DNA of 34,586 nt from Flaviaestuariibacter sp. (lineage in GTDB: Bacteria; Bacteroidota; Bacteroidia; Chitinophagales; Chitinophagaceae). The stretch spans positions 1-34,586 of the forward strand of contig JAQBNP010000149.1 of NCBI GenBank assembly GCA_028288515.1. The letters run 5' to 3'. The notes beneath the pieces are model-generated. The model worked only from the letters and a program-made list of their open reading frames with translations, was not told where the DNA came from and made no database searches. The translations under genes and the position numbers were made by a program. Positions 19,458 to 29,058 of this stretch are shown piece by piece (position 1 is the first letter of the stretch; every line of letters begins with the position of its first letter).

Positions 19458-20094
19458 CGGGCTTGACCTTGTCGTCGTCGACATTCGTCACGCCCCCGCT
19501 GATGGCAAATTTCATGGCATCTGTCGCGGCGACATTGGTGATGTGACGAACGCGCGCCACCGGCAGCAGGTAGACATTGCCGGCGATCGAATAGGCCATG
19601 GGAATATACACCGCTACATAGTCTGTAAAGCCGAAGTTTTCCACCCGTTCCTGTGTGATAAATCCCACCCGCCAGACATCCGTATCGTCGATATTGGCAA
19701 GCACCGGCTTGTTGAACTTCTTTTTCTCGCCGGCAAATGCCTCGAAGAAGTCTTTGACGGTCGAATAGATAAAGCGGATGCCCGGCGTTTTGCTCAGCAG
19801 GCTGTCGAACAGGTTGAAGGTCTTGAGCTTGATGAAGAAGGCGCTGAGGTAGCCCAGCAGGCAGATCGCCGCAATGATGATGAGGAAGCCAAGGCCGTAG
19901 TTCTGGATGCGGACACGCCCATCGGGGCCCTGCGTGGCGAAGATCGGCAGCAGGTCGTCGATGGAGGTGACGATCCAGTAAACGGCATAGAACGTAATGG
20001 CAACGGGCGCGATCACGAGCAGTCCCTGGAGGAAATATTGAAATAATTTACCAGGTCGGAAGCGTTCCGGCCCCGTCGGCTTCAGTTCATCCAT
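19444..20094 (-). CDS. DUF502 domain-containing membrane protein
   Basis: ELKPTGPERFRPGKLFQYFLQGLLVIAPVAITFYAVYWIVTSIDDLLPIF...; two TM segments; TAnnTTTG (20099-20106) sits just before ATG 20094, so the downstream of the two possible starts is preferred. Confidence 0.85.
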   Translation of the reverse strand: MDELKPTGPERFRPGKLFQYFLQGLLVIAPVAITFYAVYWIVTSIDDLLPIFATQGPDGRVRIQNYGLGFLIIIAAICLLGYLSAFFIKLKTFNLFDSLLSKTPGIRFIYSTVKDFFEAFAGEKKKFNKPVLANIDDTDVWRVGFITQERVENFGFTDYVAVYIPMAYSIAGNVYLLPVARVRHITNVAATDAMKFAISGGVTNVDDDKVKPDVTP

Positions 20095-20144
20095 ACAACA
20101 AAGGTAACCGCGCAGTTCATCCATAAAAATGCGCAGTTCATAAA
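20083..20144. repeat. Triple direct repeat of (G)CAGTTCATCCATA across the DUF502 start
   Basis: CAGTTCATCCATA at 20083-20095 and 20113-20125, degenerate CAGTTCATAAAA at 20133-20144. Confidence 0.7.
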
Positions 20145-20155
20145 AAAATAACGTC

Positions 20156-20183
20156 GGAAACTTTGGCTACGAAAAAAGTTTCC
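20156..20183. promoter_or_regulatory. Candidate TetR operator palindrome
   Basis: GGAAACTTT-N10-AAAGTTTCC, perfect 9-bp arms, within the promoter of the adjacent tetR-type gene. Confidence 0.7.
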
Positions 20184-20192
20184 ATAGTTTTG
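20162..20192 (+). promoter_or_regulatory. Bacteroidota-type promoter for the TetR gene (TTTG-N19-TAGTTTTG)
   Basis: TTTG 20162-20165, 19-nt spacer, TAGTTTTG 20185-20192 matching TTTG/TAnnTTTG; ATG 9 nt downstream. Confidence 0.7.
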
Positions 20193-20201
20193 CGGCCGAT
20201 T

Positions 20202-20816
20202 ATGGAGCCAAAAGAACGCATCCTCGCTAAAGCCCACGAGCTGTTCCTCCGCTACGGCATCCGGTCTGTTTCGATGGACGATATCGCCGCGCAAACCGGC
20301 ATGTCGAAAAAGACGCTGTACCAATATTATGTCGACAAGGAAGAACTGGTCAGCGCCGTCTTCACCGCCATCCTGGACGAAAAGAAATGCCAGTGCCTCG
20401 ACGACAAGAGCGGTGCCGACAACGCGCTCCACGAGGTCTTCCTTGCCTTCGACCGCGTGCAGGACATGTTTGCCACCATGAACCCGTCCGTCCTCTTCGA
20501 CATGGAGAAATACCATGCGCCGACGTTCACCAAGTTCAAGGCCTTCCAGAATAATTTCCTGTACAGCCTCATTAAGGCCAACCTGGAGCGCGGCATCACC
20601 GAGGGCCTCTACCGCCCGGAGATCGACATCGACATCATGACGCGCTACCGGATCCACAGCACGATGCTGTCGTTTTCACAGGACATCTTTCCAAACAACC
20701 GTACCCAGCTCGTTCACATCGAGCAGCAATTGCTGGAGCACTTCCTCTATGGGCTTGCGACACCGAAAGGCGACAAGCTCATCGAAAAATATAAAAAACA
20801 ACGAACCAAAAAATAA
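20202..20816 (+). CDS. TetR/AcrR family transcriptional regulator
   Basis: MEPKERILAKAHELFLRYGIRSVSMDDIAAQTGMSKKTLYQYYVDKEELVSAVF: canonical TetR HTH; heads an RND efflux operon. Confidence 0.93.
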   Translation: MEPKERILAKAHELFLRYGIRSVSMDDIAAQTGMSKKTLYQYYVDKEELVSAVFTAILDEKKCQCLDDKSGADNALHEVFLAFDRVQDMFATMNPSVLFDMEKYHAPTFTKFKAFQNNFLYSLIKANLERGITEGLYRPEIDIDIMTRYRIHSTMLSFSQDIFPNNRTQLVHIEQQLLEHFLYGLATPKGDKLIEKYKKQRTKK

Positions 20817-20817
20817 G

Positions 20818-22203
20818 ATGATGACTCAAAAGAAAGGAATGGTCACCGTGTTTCTCCTCCTGCTTCTCGGAAGCGCAGGGGCGCAGCAGCGGTACGAGCT
20901 CTCCGTCAGGGAAGCCGTTGACCTCGCTTACAAGAATGTTGTGGATGTCAAAAACGCCGAGATCGACTACCGCATCCAGGAAGCTCAGAACAAAGAGATC
21001 ACCGGCCGCGCTCTGCCGCAGGTGACAGGCTCCATCGGGGCGCAATATTACGTGCAGCTCCCCACCATCCTGTTCCCGAACGGCCAGGATGCGGCCATCT
21101 ACGGAGTGTTGCTTAAAGAGGGGCTCCTGCCCGCGGGTACCGTTGTGCCGCAGCCAACGCTCTCACCCGTTTCGTTCCAGCAGCCATGGAACCTCAGCAT
21201 CGGCGCAACCGTACAGCAGCTCCTCTTCCAGCCAGACGTGTTCGTCGGCCTGCAGGCACGGAAGACCTCCCTCGCCCTCTCCCGCGCCCAGCTCGAGCAA
21301 ACAAAAGAGCGCGTCAAGGACTCCGCCTACCGGCGCTACTACGCGATCCTCATCGCGGAAAAGCAACTCCAGTTTTTGGATTCAAGCATCGTGCGACTTG
21401 AAAAGCTGCACCATGACCAGACGATCCTGTTCAAGAACGGGTTTGCCGAGAAGCTCGACCTGGACCGGACCGAAGTGCAGCTCAATAATCTCAGGTCAAC
21501 CCGCAACATCGTGGACAACGGCGTGAGCATTTCCTACGCGGCCCTGAAATTTGCCATCGGCGTTTCGCAAAAAGATACCGTGATCCTGAAAGAAGAGCTG
21601 ACGCCGGAAACGCTCAAAGAAGGCATCCTGGACCAAAGCTTCGCGTATGAGAACCGCGCCGAGATCCGGACGCTGCAGATCGCGCGCGATTTCCAGCAGC
21701 TCGACGTGAGGCGCAATAAGCTCGCCGCCCTTCCCACCGCCGCTCTGGCCGGCAACTATTCCGTCAATGCGCAGGGACAGAAATTCTTTACAGACAAGAA
21801 TACACGTTGGTTGAAAAGCTCTTATATCGGCGTCAATATCAGCGTGCCCATCTTCGACGGGTTCCAACGAAAATACCGCACCCAGCAGGCGCAGCTTCGC
21901 GTCGATAAGATCGACAACAACATCACGTTTGCCAAGCAGGCCATCGACTTCCAGCTCGAAGCTTCCCAAACAAGCCTGAAGAGCGCGCTGCTCAACCTCG
22001 ATGCGCAGGAGCGAAACCTCCAGCTGGCCCTCCGTGTCTACAGCCTGACGAAGATCAAGTTCGAGCAGGGACTCGGCAGCTCTTTCGAAGTGCTGCAGGC
22101 CGATGCCGACTACCAGCAGGCACAGTCAAACTATTTCAATGCCCTGTACAACGCCACTGTGGCCCGCATCGGGTACCAGTCCTCGCTGGGCAGATTACAA
22201 TAA
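20818..22203 (+). CDS. TolC family outer membrane efflux protein
   Basis: Signal peptide; YELSVREAVDLAYKNVVDVKNAEIDYRIQEAQNKEITGRALPQVTGSIG; GLGSSFEVLQADADYQQAQSNYFNALYNATVARIGYQSSLGRL. Confidence 0.92.
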   Translation: MMTQKKGMVTVFLLLLLGSAGAQQRYELSVREAVDLAYKNVVDVKNAEIDYRIQEAQNKEITGRALPQVTGSIGAQYYVQLPTILFPNGQDAAIYGVLLKEGLLPAGTVVPQPTLSPVSFQQPWNLSIGATVQQLLFQPDVFVGLQARKTSLALSRAQLEQTKERVKDSAYRRYYAILIAEKQLQFLDSSIVRLEKLHHDQTILFKNGFAEKLDLDRTEVQLNNLRSTRNIVDNGVSISYAALKFAIGVSQKDTVILKEELTPETLKEGILDQSFAYENRAEIRTLQIARDFQQLDVRRNKLAALPTAALAGNYSVNAQGQKFFTDKNTRWLKSSYIGVNISVPIFDGFQRKYRTQQAQLRVDKIDNNITFAKQAIDFQLEASQTSLKSALLNLDAQERNLQLALRVYSLTKIKFEQGLGSSFEVLQADADYQQAQSNYFNALYNATVARIGYQSSLGRLQ

Positions 22204-22233
22204 CCATCCACTGACTTCTTAAATAAACGACAG

Positions 22234-23391
22234 ATGAAAAAAAGCATATACGGTTTCATTCTCCTTGGGCTGCTGGCAGCCTGCAACAACGGGAAAAAGG
22301 ACAACGACGGCGATTTGAACGACAAGAAGGCAAAGCTCGAAAAGCTCCGCAAAGAGCAGCAGGATATCACCGCCGAAATGACCAAGCTCCAAAAAGAGAT
22401 CGCCCTTCTCGACACATCCGTGAAGAGCACCGGCAATCCGAAGCTCGTGACACTGGCGCCGGTGCAGGATCAAAATTTCGTGCATTATGTAGACCTCCAG
22501 GGTCGCATCGACGCGACGAATATTTCCTATGTCGCACCACCCAACGGCGCCGGCGGCATCGTGACGGCACTTTACGTCAGGCAGGGCGACAATGTCCGCA
22601 AAGGACAGGTACTGGCCCAGCTCGATGCCTCCCTCATCCGCCAGCAGATCGAGCCATTGCGCGTGCAGCTTGCCGCCGCCGAAGATGTATACCGCCGGCA
22701 AAAGAATGTGTGGGACCAGGGCATTGGCACCTACCAGCAGGTGCTCTCCGCGAAGACGGCCGTTGATAACCTGCGGAAGCAGATCGGCATCGTCCAGAAG
22801 CAGGCAAGCCTGATGACCGTCACAGCACCCGCGTCCGGCGTCGCCGACCAGGTGAACGTACGCGTCGGAGAAGCCTTTATGGGCGCGGGTCCAACAGGCC
22901 CCCAGATCCGCATCGTCAACACCGGCACACTGAAGATCATCGCCGACGTTCCCGAAAACTACCTGGGCCGGATCGGTGCGGGCAGCAACCTGCGCATCAC
23001 GCTTCCCAATATCAACAAGGTGTTCACGGCGAAAGTGAACGTGGCTGGCAAGATCATCGATCCAAGCAAGCGTACCTTCTATATCGAGGCGCCGATCCCC
23101 GCCGACCCCGCATTCAAGCCCAACCAGATCGCGGTGGTGCAAGTGCAGGATTATTCCAAATCTGCTGCGGTCACGATCCCCGTTAACACGCTCCAGAACG
23201 ATGAGAAAGGCAAGTTCGTGATGGTGGGCGTGATGGAAAATGGCAAGCTCATCGCCCGCAAGCGCGCCGTCGTGATCGGCGAATTGTACCAAGGGCAGCT
23301 TGAGGTTCGCAGCGGGCTCCAGGCCGGCGACCGCCTCATCACGGAAGGCTTCCAGAATCTATACGACGGCCAGCTCATTACCACTTCATAA
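22234..23391 (+). CDS. Efflux RND transporter periplasmic adaptor subunit
   Basis: Lipobox GLLAACNNG; GRIDATNISYVAPPNGAGGIVTALYVRQGDNVRKGQVLAQLD; VTAPASGVADQVNVRVGEA. Confidence 0.93.
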   Translation: MKKSIYGFILLGLLAACNNGKKDNDGDLNDKKAKLEKLRKEQQDITAEMTKLQKEIALLDTSVKSTGNPKLVTLAPVQDQNFVHYVDLQGRIDATNISYVAPPNGAGGIVTALYVRQGDNVRKGQVLAQLDASLIRQQIEPLRVQLAAAEDVYRRQKNVWDQGIGTYQQVLSAKTAVDNLRKQIGIVQKQASLMTVTAPASGVADQVNVRVGEAFMGAGPTGPQIRIVNTGTLKIIADVPENYLGRIGAGSNLRITLPNINKVFTAKVNVAGKIIDPSKRTFYIEAPIPADPAFKPNQIAVVQVQDYSKSAAVTIPVNTLQNDEKGKFVMVGVMENGKLIARKRAVVIGELYQGQLEVRSGLQAGDRLITEGFQNLYDGQLITTS

Positions 23392-23426
23392 GACGAACCA
23401 ACGAACCACCAGCATAAACTTCCTTT

Positions 23427-26400
23427 ATGACCAGTCCACTACCGAACCCGCTCGACGGGGTCGATCCGAAAACAAAGAAATTCAAGCCCACGACCTGGAG
23501 CATCAAGAACCGCACGACGATCTACCTCCTCATGCTGTTCGTGACCATTGCGGGCGTGTTCCAGTTCATCACCCTGCCGAAAGAACAGTTTCCCGATATC
23601 GTGATCCCGAACATCTATGTTCAGACGATCTATGCGGGCAACACCCCCCGCGATATCGAAAACCTCGTCACCCAGCCGATCGAGAAAAAGATCAAGAGCA
23701 TCTCCGGCGTGAAGGTGAATAAGGTCACGAGCACCTCGCAGCAGGACTATTCCACGATCATCGTCGAGTTCGATACAGACGTCGATACCGACATCGCCCT
23801 TCAAAAAGTGAAGGACGCGGTGGACAAGGCCAAGACCGACCTGCCCAAAGACCTCACCCAGGAGCCGATCGTACTGGAGGTCAGCCTGTCAGACCAGCCC
23901 ATCATGTACGTGAACCTGAGCGGCAACTATGACCCGGTGCGATTGAAAACATATGCCGATGAGATGCAGGACCGCCTCGAGGAGCTGCCGCAGATCAACC
24001 GCGTAGACATCGTAGGCGCACCGGAGCGCGAGTTCCAGATCAACGTCGACAACCAGCGCATGCAGACCGCCGGCGTTACCTTCGACGACATCGCCGGAGC
24101 CGTTTCCCGCGAGAACCTCGATATCTCCGGCGGCCAGCTGGAGGTTGTCAATATGCGCCGCAACCTGCAGTTGAAAGGACAGTTCAAAACCGCGTTCGAT
24201 ATCCAGGGGCTTGTGATCCGCAACAGCAGCGGCGCGCCCATCTACGTGCGCGATATCGCCGATGTGCGCGACACCATCAAGGAGCGCGAGAGCTTTGCGC
24301 GCCTCAACGGCAAGCCCGTCATCACCCTCAACGTGGTGAAGCGCTCCGGCGAGAACCTGATCGAAACCGCTGCGGGTGTGGACAAGGTCGTGGAGGAGCT
24401 CAAAAGCTCCTTCTTTCCGAAAGACCTCGACGTCGTCATCACGGGCGATCAAAGCATCAACGCACGCAACTCCTTCAACGAGCTGGTGAACACCATCGTT
24501 ATTGGTTTCATCCTCGTGCTCGTGATCCTCATGTTCTTCATGGGTGTCGTCAATGCCTTCTTCGTGGCGCTCAGTGTGCCACTGAGCATCTTTGTGGCCT
24601 TCCTGTTCATCCCGGGCGCCGAGCTCATCGCCGGCTCAGCGGTGACCCTCAACTTCATCGTTCTCTTTGCGTTGCTGTTCGGTCTCGGCATCATCGTCGA
24701 CGACGCGATCGTGGTGATCGAGAACACGCACCGCATCTTCATGGAAGGGCGTGGACGCCTGAGCTCCGAGAAATCGGCGATGATGGCGGCCGGCGAGGTA
24801 TTCGTGCCCGTGCTGGCCGGTACCGTCACAACCCTTGCTCCATTCATTCCGCTTCTCTTCTGGCCCGGCATCATCGGCAAATTCATGATCTACCTGCCGA
24901 CCATGCTCATCTTCACGCTGGCAGCATCGCTTGTGGTGGCTTTCATCATGAACCCCGTTTTCGCTGTCGACTTCATGAACCATGAAGAAGGCGTGAAAGA
25001 ACCGAAGTCCGCCATCTTCCGCAAGAAGAGCCTTTGGGCAGCACTCGCCTTCGGCATCCTGCTTGACCTGATGGGCGCTACTTTCTTTGGCAACCTGATC
25101 CTGTTCATCCTGGTGCTGGCCATCTTCAACCGCTTTATCCTGGACGACGTGATCCATGCCTTCCAGAACCGCGTGCTGCCCGGCATCATGCGTCGCTATG
25201 AGCGCCTCCTGAATTGGTCGCTCCGCGGATGGCGCCCTGTGCATCTTTTGCTCGGCACCTTTGTCCTGTTCATTCTCAGCATCGTCATCTTCGGCATCGC
25301 TGCCAGCACCCAATGGGTAAAGGTGGTCTTCTTCCCGAAGGCAGATCCGAACTTCATTTATACGTATATCAAGCTCCCGGTCGGCACCGACGTTGAGTAT
25401 ACCGACTCCATCACGCACGTGCTCGAAGGCCGCGTGTACAAAGTGCTGGGCATGGAGAATGGAAAGAAGAACCCGATCGTGGAAAGCGTTATTTCCAATA
25501 CGGCGATCGGTGCGGCGGACCCCAGCAGCGGCGACCGAAGCACGCGCTCGGAGCTCGGCCGCATCCAGGTTTCCTTTGTTGAATTTGAAAAGCGTCACGG
25601 TGTTTCCACGGCGCCCTATCTCGATTCGATCCGCAGTGTCGTTCGCGGCATCCCGGGCGCAGAGATCTCCGTGGCGCAGGAATCGAGCGGCCCGCCCACC
25701 GATCCGCCCGTTAATATCGAAGTTGCGTCCGAAGACATCGACGCCCTCATCAAAACATCGGTCAGCCTGAAGAACTATCTCGACTCGGTGAACGTACCGG
25801 GCGTCGAAGAGCTTAAGATGGATGTTGACCTGAGCAACCCCGAGATAACCCTTCGTGTCAACCGCGAACGCGCCCTGATCGAAGGCGTATCCAGCGCGCA
25901 GATCGGTATGCAGATCCGCACCGCCCTCTTCGGCCGGGAGGTATCCAAGATCAAGGAAGGCGAGGACGAATACAAGATCCAGCTGCGCAACCAGGAGGTT
26001 CAACGCAAGAACCTTTCGGACCTCCTGAACATGACGGTATCCTTCCGCGATTTCAGCGGACAGGTCAAGCGCATCCCGATCAGCTCGCTGGTGTCTGTTG
26101 ACTTCACCAGCACGCAGGGCAGTGTGAAGCGAAAGAATTTCAAGCGCGTCATTTCCCTTCGCTCCAACGTTCTTGAATCAAAGGGCTACACCGCGCAATC
26201 CGTTAACACGCAGCTCACCGGCATCCTGGCAGGCTTCCGCAACAAGCCGGAGAACGTGACCATCTCTCAAACGGGCGAAGGCGCGCAACAGGCTGAAACA
26301 GTTGCTTTCCTTGGCAAAGCGCTGATGTATGCGCTCGGCATCATCCTGCTGACCCTGGTGATCCAGTTCAACTCGATCAGCAAGCCGATCATCATCCTCA

Positions 26401-27083
26401 CCGAGATCCTCTTCAGTGTGATCGGCGTCTTGCTCGGCTTCAGCCTCACCGGCATGAGCGTTTCCGGCATCTTCACGGGCCTCGGCATCGTTGGCCTGGC
26501 GGGGATCGTCGTCAAGAACGGGATCCTCGTGATCGAATTCGCCGAAGAGCTCCGGCAGCGCGGACTCAAGACACGAGCGGCCATCATCGAGGCAGGCAAG
26601 ACGCGGATCATCCCTGTCATGCTCACGGCGCTCGCGGCGATCTTCGGACTGCTGCCGCTTGCTGTCGGCTTCAATATCGACTTTGTTGAAATGTTTGCAA
26701 GCTTCAGCCCGCATATCTTCTTCGGCGGCGACAGCGCTCGCTTCTGGGCACCGCTGGCGTGGACGCTGATCTTCGGCCTCATCTTCGCGTTCTTTATGAC
26801 GCTGTTCGTCCTGCCCGGCATGTACCTCATCACGGAGCGTCTGCGTCGCCCGATGCGGCGGATCTTCGGGGGCAAATGGGTATCGCTGGCGGGTCTGCTT
26901 CCCCTTGCGTCCATCGGCATGCTGATGCTCGGACAAGGCATCGCTGCGCTGGTGTTCTTTCTCGCATTCCCAGCGATGCTGATCATCACCATGGTCGTTC
27001 ACCGACGCGACGTTGCACGACGGAAGCGTAAGCTCGCCGGAAGCACCACGATCAATAAAGCATTTACCGGAAGCTGGTTATAG
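23427..27083 (+). CDS. Efflux RND transporter permease subunit (HAE1/AcrB-like)
   Basis: 1218 aa; NRTTIYLLMLFVTIAGVFQFITLPKEQFPDI; LFGLGIIVDDAIVVIENTHRIF (DD proton relay); LAGIVVKNGILVIEFAEELRQRGLKTRAAIIEAGKTRIIPVMLTALAAIFGLLPLA. Confidence 0.95.
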   Translation: MTSPLPNPLDGVDPKTKKFKPTTWSIKNRTTIYLLMLFVTIAGVFQFITLPKEQFPDIVIPNIYVQTIYAGNTPRDIENLVTQPIEKKIKSISGVKVNKVTSTSQQDYSTIIVEFDTDVDTDIALQKVKDAVDKAKTDLPKDLTQEPIVLEVSLSDQPIMYVNLSGNYDPVRLKTYADEMQDRLEELPQINRVDIVGAPEREFQINVDNQRMQTAGVTFDDIAGAVSRENLDISGGQLEVVNMRRNLQLKGQFKTAFDIQGLVIRNSSGAPIYVRDIADVRDTIKERESFARLNGKPVITLNVVKRSGENLIETAAGVDKVVEELKSSFFPKDLDVVITGDQSINARNSFNELVNTIVIGFILVLVILMFFMGVVNAFFVALSVPLSIFVAFLFIPGAELIAGSAVTLNFIVLFALLFGLGIIVDDAIVVIENTHRIFMEGRGRLSSEKSAMMAAGEVFVPVLAGTVTTLAPFIPLLFWPGIIGKFMIYLPTMLIFTLAASLVVAFIMNPVFAVDFMNHEEGVKEPKSAIFRKKSLWAALAFGILLDLMGATFFGNLILFILVLAIFNRFILDDVIHAFQNRVLPGIMRRYERLLNWSLRGWRPVHLLLGTFVLFILSIVIFGIAASTQWVKVVFFPKADPNFIYTYIKLPVGTDVEYTDSITHVLEGRVYKVLGMENGKKNPIVESVISNTAIGAADPSSGDRSTRSELGRIQVSFVEFEKRHGVSTAPYLDSIRSVVRGIPGAEISVAQESSGPPTDPPVNIEVASEDIDALIKTSVSLKNYLDSVNVPGVEELKMDVDLSNPEITLRVNRERALIEGVSSAQIGMQIRTALFGREVSKIKEGEDEYKIQLRNQEVQRKNLSDLLNMTVSFRDFSGQVKRIPISSLVSVDFTSTQGSVKRKNFKRVISLRSNVLESKGYTAQSVNTQLTGILAGFRNKPENVTISQTGEGAQQAETVAFLGKALMYALGIILLTLVIQFNSISKPIIILTEILFSVIGVLLGFSLTGMSVSGIFTGLGIVGLAGIVVKNGILVIEFAEELRQRGLKTRAAIIEAGKTRIIPVMLTALAAIFGLLPLAVGFNIDFVEMFASFSPHIFFGGDSARFWAPLAWTLIFGLIFAFFMTLFVLPGMYLITERLRRPMRRIFGGKWVSLAGLLPLASIGMLMLGQGIAALVFFLAFPAMLIITMVVHRRDVARRKRKLAGSTTINKAFTGSWL

Positions 27084-27107
27084 ACAGGATGTCTCCTTTA
27101 GAATGGC

Positions 27108-27135
27108 AGCGGCTCAGAAATGAGCCGCTTTTTTT
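27108..27135 (+). terminator. Rho-independent terminator of the RND operon
   Basis: AGCGGCTCA-gaaa-TGAGCCGCT, T-run. Confidence 0.9.
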
Positions 27136-27344
27136 GTGCATGTTCATCCCCGGTTTGCCAAGCCCGGCAGGAAGTCTTGTTCATGAATCGTTGGTTGAGA
27201 TGATGCCTGCCATTAAACGGTTGTGTATGCGCGTGCCATCGTCCGGATTTTGCAGCCAAACGAATCGGAAGGTTGCTGAAACTGCCTTTCACGATTTGCC
27301 GTAATTACTCAAAATCTTCTCTCTCACTCATTAAACCATTCACT

Positions 27345-28088
27345 ATGGATCCGCAATCACCTGTGGCACAGAACAGCTCTGAACGGTCTCCGCTGGAGGC
27401 CAGAATGCATCGCCGGAAATTCTTACTCTTCAGCGGGGCAGCTGCCTCCGCAGCTCTGATCGGAACGGCGTGCAAGAAACATGATGATCCCACCCCTTCG
27501 TCAAACGGTATCAACCTCGGCAGCGGCGACGTCGGCATTCTCAATTATGCGTATGCGCTGGAGCAGCTGGAAGCGGCCTTCTACACGCAGGTCGTAGCGA
27601 ACGGAAGCTTCACAACAGCCTTCTCGCCGCTCGAGCAGGAATACCTGAAGGACGTGCGCGACCACGAGATCGCTCACCGCGAATTCTTCAAAGCGGCCAT
27701 CACCGCTGCCGCACCCTCGCAGATCATTCCAGCCCTAGCCGTCAACTTCAGCACGATCAACTTCTCCGACCGTACCTCGGTTCTGAACACGGCAAAGACC
27801 TTCGAAGACCTCGGCGTTGCCGCATACAACGGCGCGGGCAAGCTTCTCGTAAACCCCGACTACCTGACCATTGCAGGCAAGATCGTTTCCGTAGAAGCAC
27901 GGCACGCGGCGCTCATCCGTGACCTCATCGCCAACGGCTCCTTTGCAGACCTGGTGTCACTCCAAGCCAGCTTCGGCGCCAACAACGCCAACGGTCTTGA
28001 CGGCGCCCTCAACCCGCCGCAGGTCCTGGCGATGGCCGGTGCGTACATCACCACGCAGATCGACGCGAGCAATCTTCCCACTTCATAA
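27345..28088 (+). CDS. Exported ferritin-like domain protein (Tat/lipoprotein signal)
   Basis: RRKFLLFSGAAASAALIGTACKK signal; LNYAYALEQLEAAFYTQVV...RDHEIAHREFFKAAI...FEDLGVAAYNGAGKLL...VEARHAALIRDL: di-iron ferritin-like (Ferritin_2-like) motifs. Confidence 0.88.
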   Translation: MDPQSPVAQNSSERSPLEARMHRRKFLLFSGAAASAALIGTACKKHDDPTPSSNGINLGSGDVGILNYAYALEQLEAAFYTQVVANGSFTTAFSPLEQEYLKDVRDHEIAHREFFKAAITAAAPSQIIPALAVNFSTINFSDRTSVLNTAKTFEDLGVAAYNGAGKLLVNPDYLTIAGKIVSVEARHAALIRDLIANGSFADLVSLQASFGANNANGLDGALNPPQVLAMAGAYITTQIDASNLPTS

Positions 28089-28099
28089 AACCCGAAATC

Positions 28100-29008
28100 A
28101 TGAACGTACAGAATATCCTCAACGAGATTGAAAAAGTAGATCCCGAGGTTTACGACAGGTTAGACTCCCGCCGCGACGTCATGCGCCGGTTCAGCTTCCT
28201 CGGAAAAACACTGGCTCTCGCCGCCATCCCGGCTGCCTTCGGCTCCATGCTGAAGAAAGCATATGGCCAAAGCACCGCCTCGGATATTGTCGATGCCCTC
28301 AAGTTTGCCTACCTCCTGGAAAACCTGGAGGCTGAATTCTATAAGAAGGTTGTGTCCAGCTTCGCAACGGTGGGCGTTCCATCCGGCCCGGCGCAAACAG
28401 CGCTTACAGTGATCCGCGATCATGAGATCGCACACGTCAACTTCCTGAAGACCACGCTCACAACGGGTCTTGGTCAGACCGTGCCGACATACACCGCGGC
28501 AAGCTTCGACTTTACAGGCGGTGCCGGCAGCGGTAACGGCCCGTTCGCTGCCGCTTTCATGGCCGGTGGCTACCCGGTCCTTCTTGCCGTCGCACAAACG
28601 TTTGAAGATACTGGTGTCCGCGCGTATAAAGGACAGGCGCCACGCCTGATGAGCAATAACGATGTGCTCACGGCGGCCCTGCAGATCCACTCCGTAGAAG
28701 CACGGCACGCCGCCCATATCCGGCAGATGCGCCGTAACCTCACTGGAACCAACCTGGTTCCTGCAGGCACGACGCTGCAGCCATGGATCACGCTGAAGCA
28801 AAGCGGTATTGCCACGGGCAACGCCGGCGCTGATGCCGCCATCCAGGCAAGCTACAACGGCGAGGAAGTGACAACGCAGGCAGGCGTGAACATCGTCGGC
28901 ACGTTCGGCGGTATCACGATCTCAGCAAACGAAGCGTCCGAAGCCTTCGATGAGCCGCTGACGAAAGCAGAGGTCACGTCCATTGTGACGCCGTTCCTTG
29001 TTCCGTAA
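28100..29008 (+). CDS. Second exported ferritin-like domain protein (paralogue)
   Basis: SRRDVMRRFSFLGKTLALAAIPAAF Tat-like signal; LKFAYLLENLEAEFYKKVV...RDHEIAHVNFLKTTL...FEDTGVRAYKGQAPRL...VEARHAAHIRQM. Confidence 0.88.
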   Translation: MNVQNILNEIEKVDPEVYDRLDSRRDVMRRFSFLGKTLALAAIPAAFGSMLKKAYGQSTASDIVDALKFAYLLENLEAEFYKKVVSSFATVGVPSGPAQTALTVIRDHEIAHVNFLKTTLTTGLGQTVPTYTAASFDFTGGAGSGNGPFAAAFMAGGYPVLLAVAQTFEDTGVRAYKGQAPRLMSNNDVLTAALQIHSVEARHAAHIRQMRRNLTGTNLVPAGTTLQPWITLKQSGIATGNAGADAAIQASYNGEEVTTQAGVNIVGTFGGITISANEASEAFDEPLTKAEVTSIVTPFLVP

Positions 29009-29029
29009 TCTAGATTGGTGAATAAGACG

Positions 29030-29058
29030 GGGCGGTGCTTTTGCATCGCCCTTTTTTT
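29030..29058 (+). terminator. Rho-independent terminator
   Basis: GGGCGGTGC-tttt-GCATCGCCC, T7 (one G-T pair). Confidence 0.85.

Noticed and set aside
24636-26003. 455-aa minus-strand ORF
   Set aside because: Antisense to the RND permease; shadow ORF.
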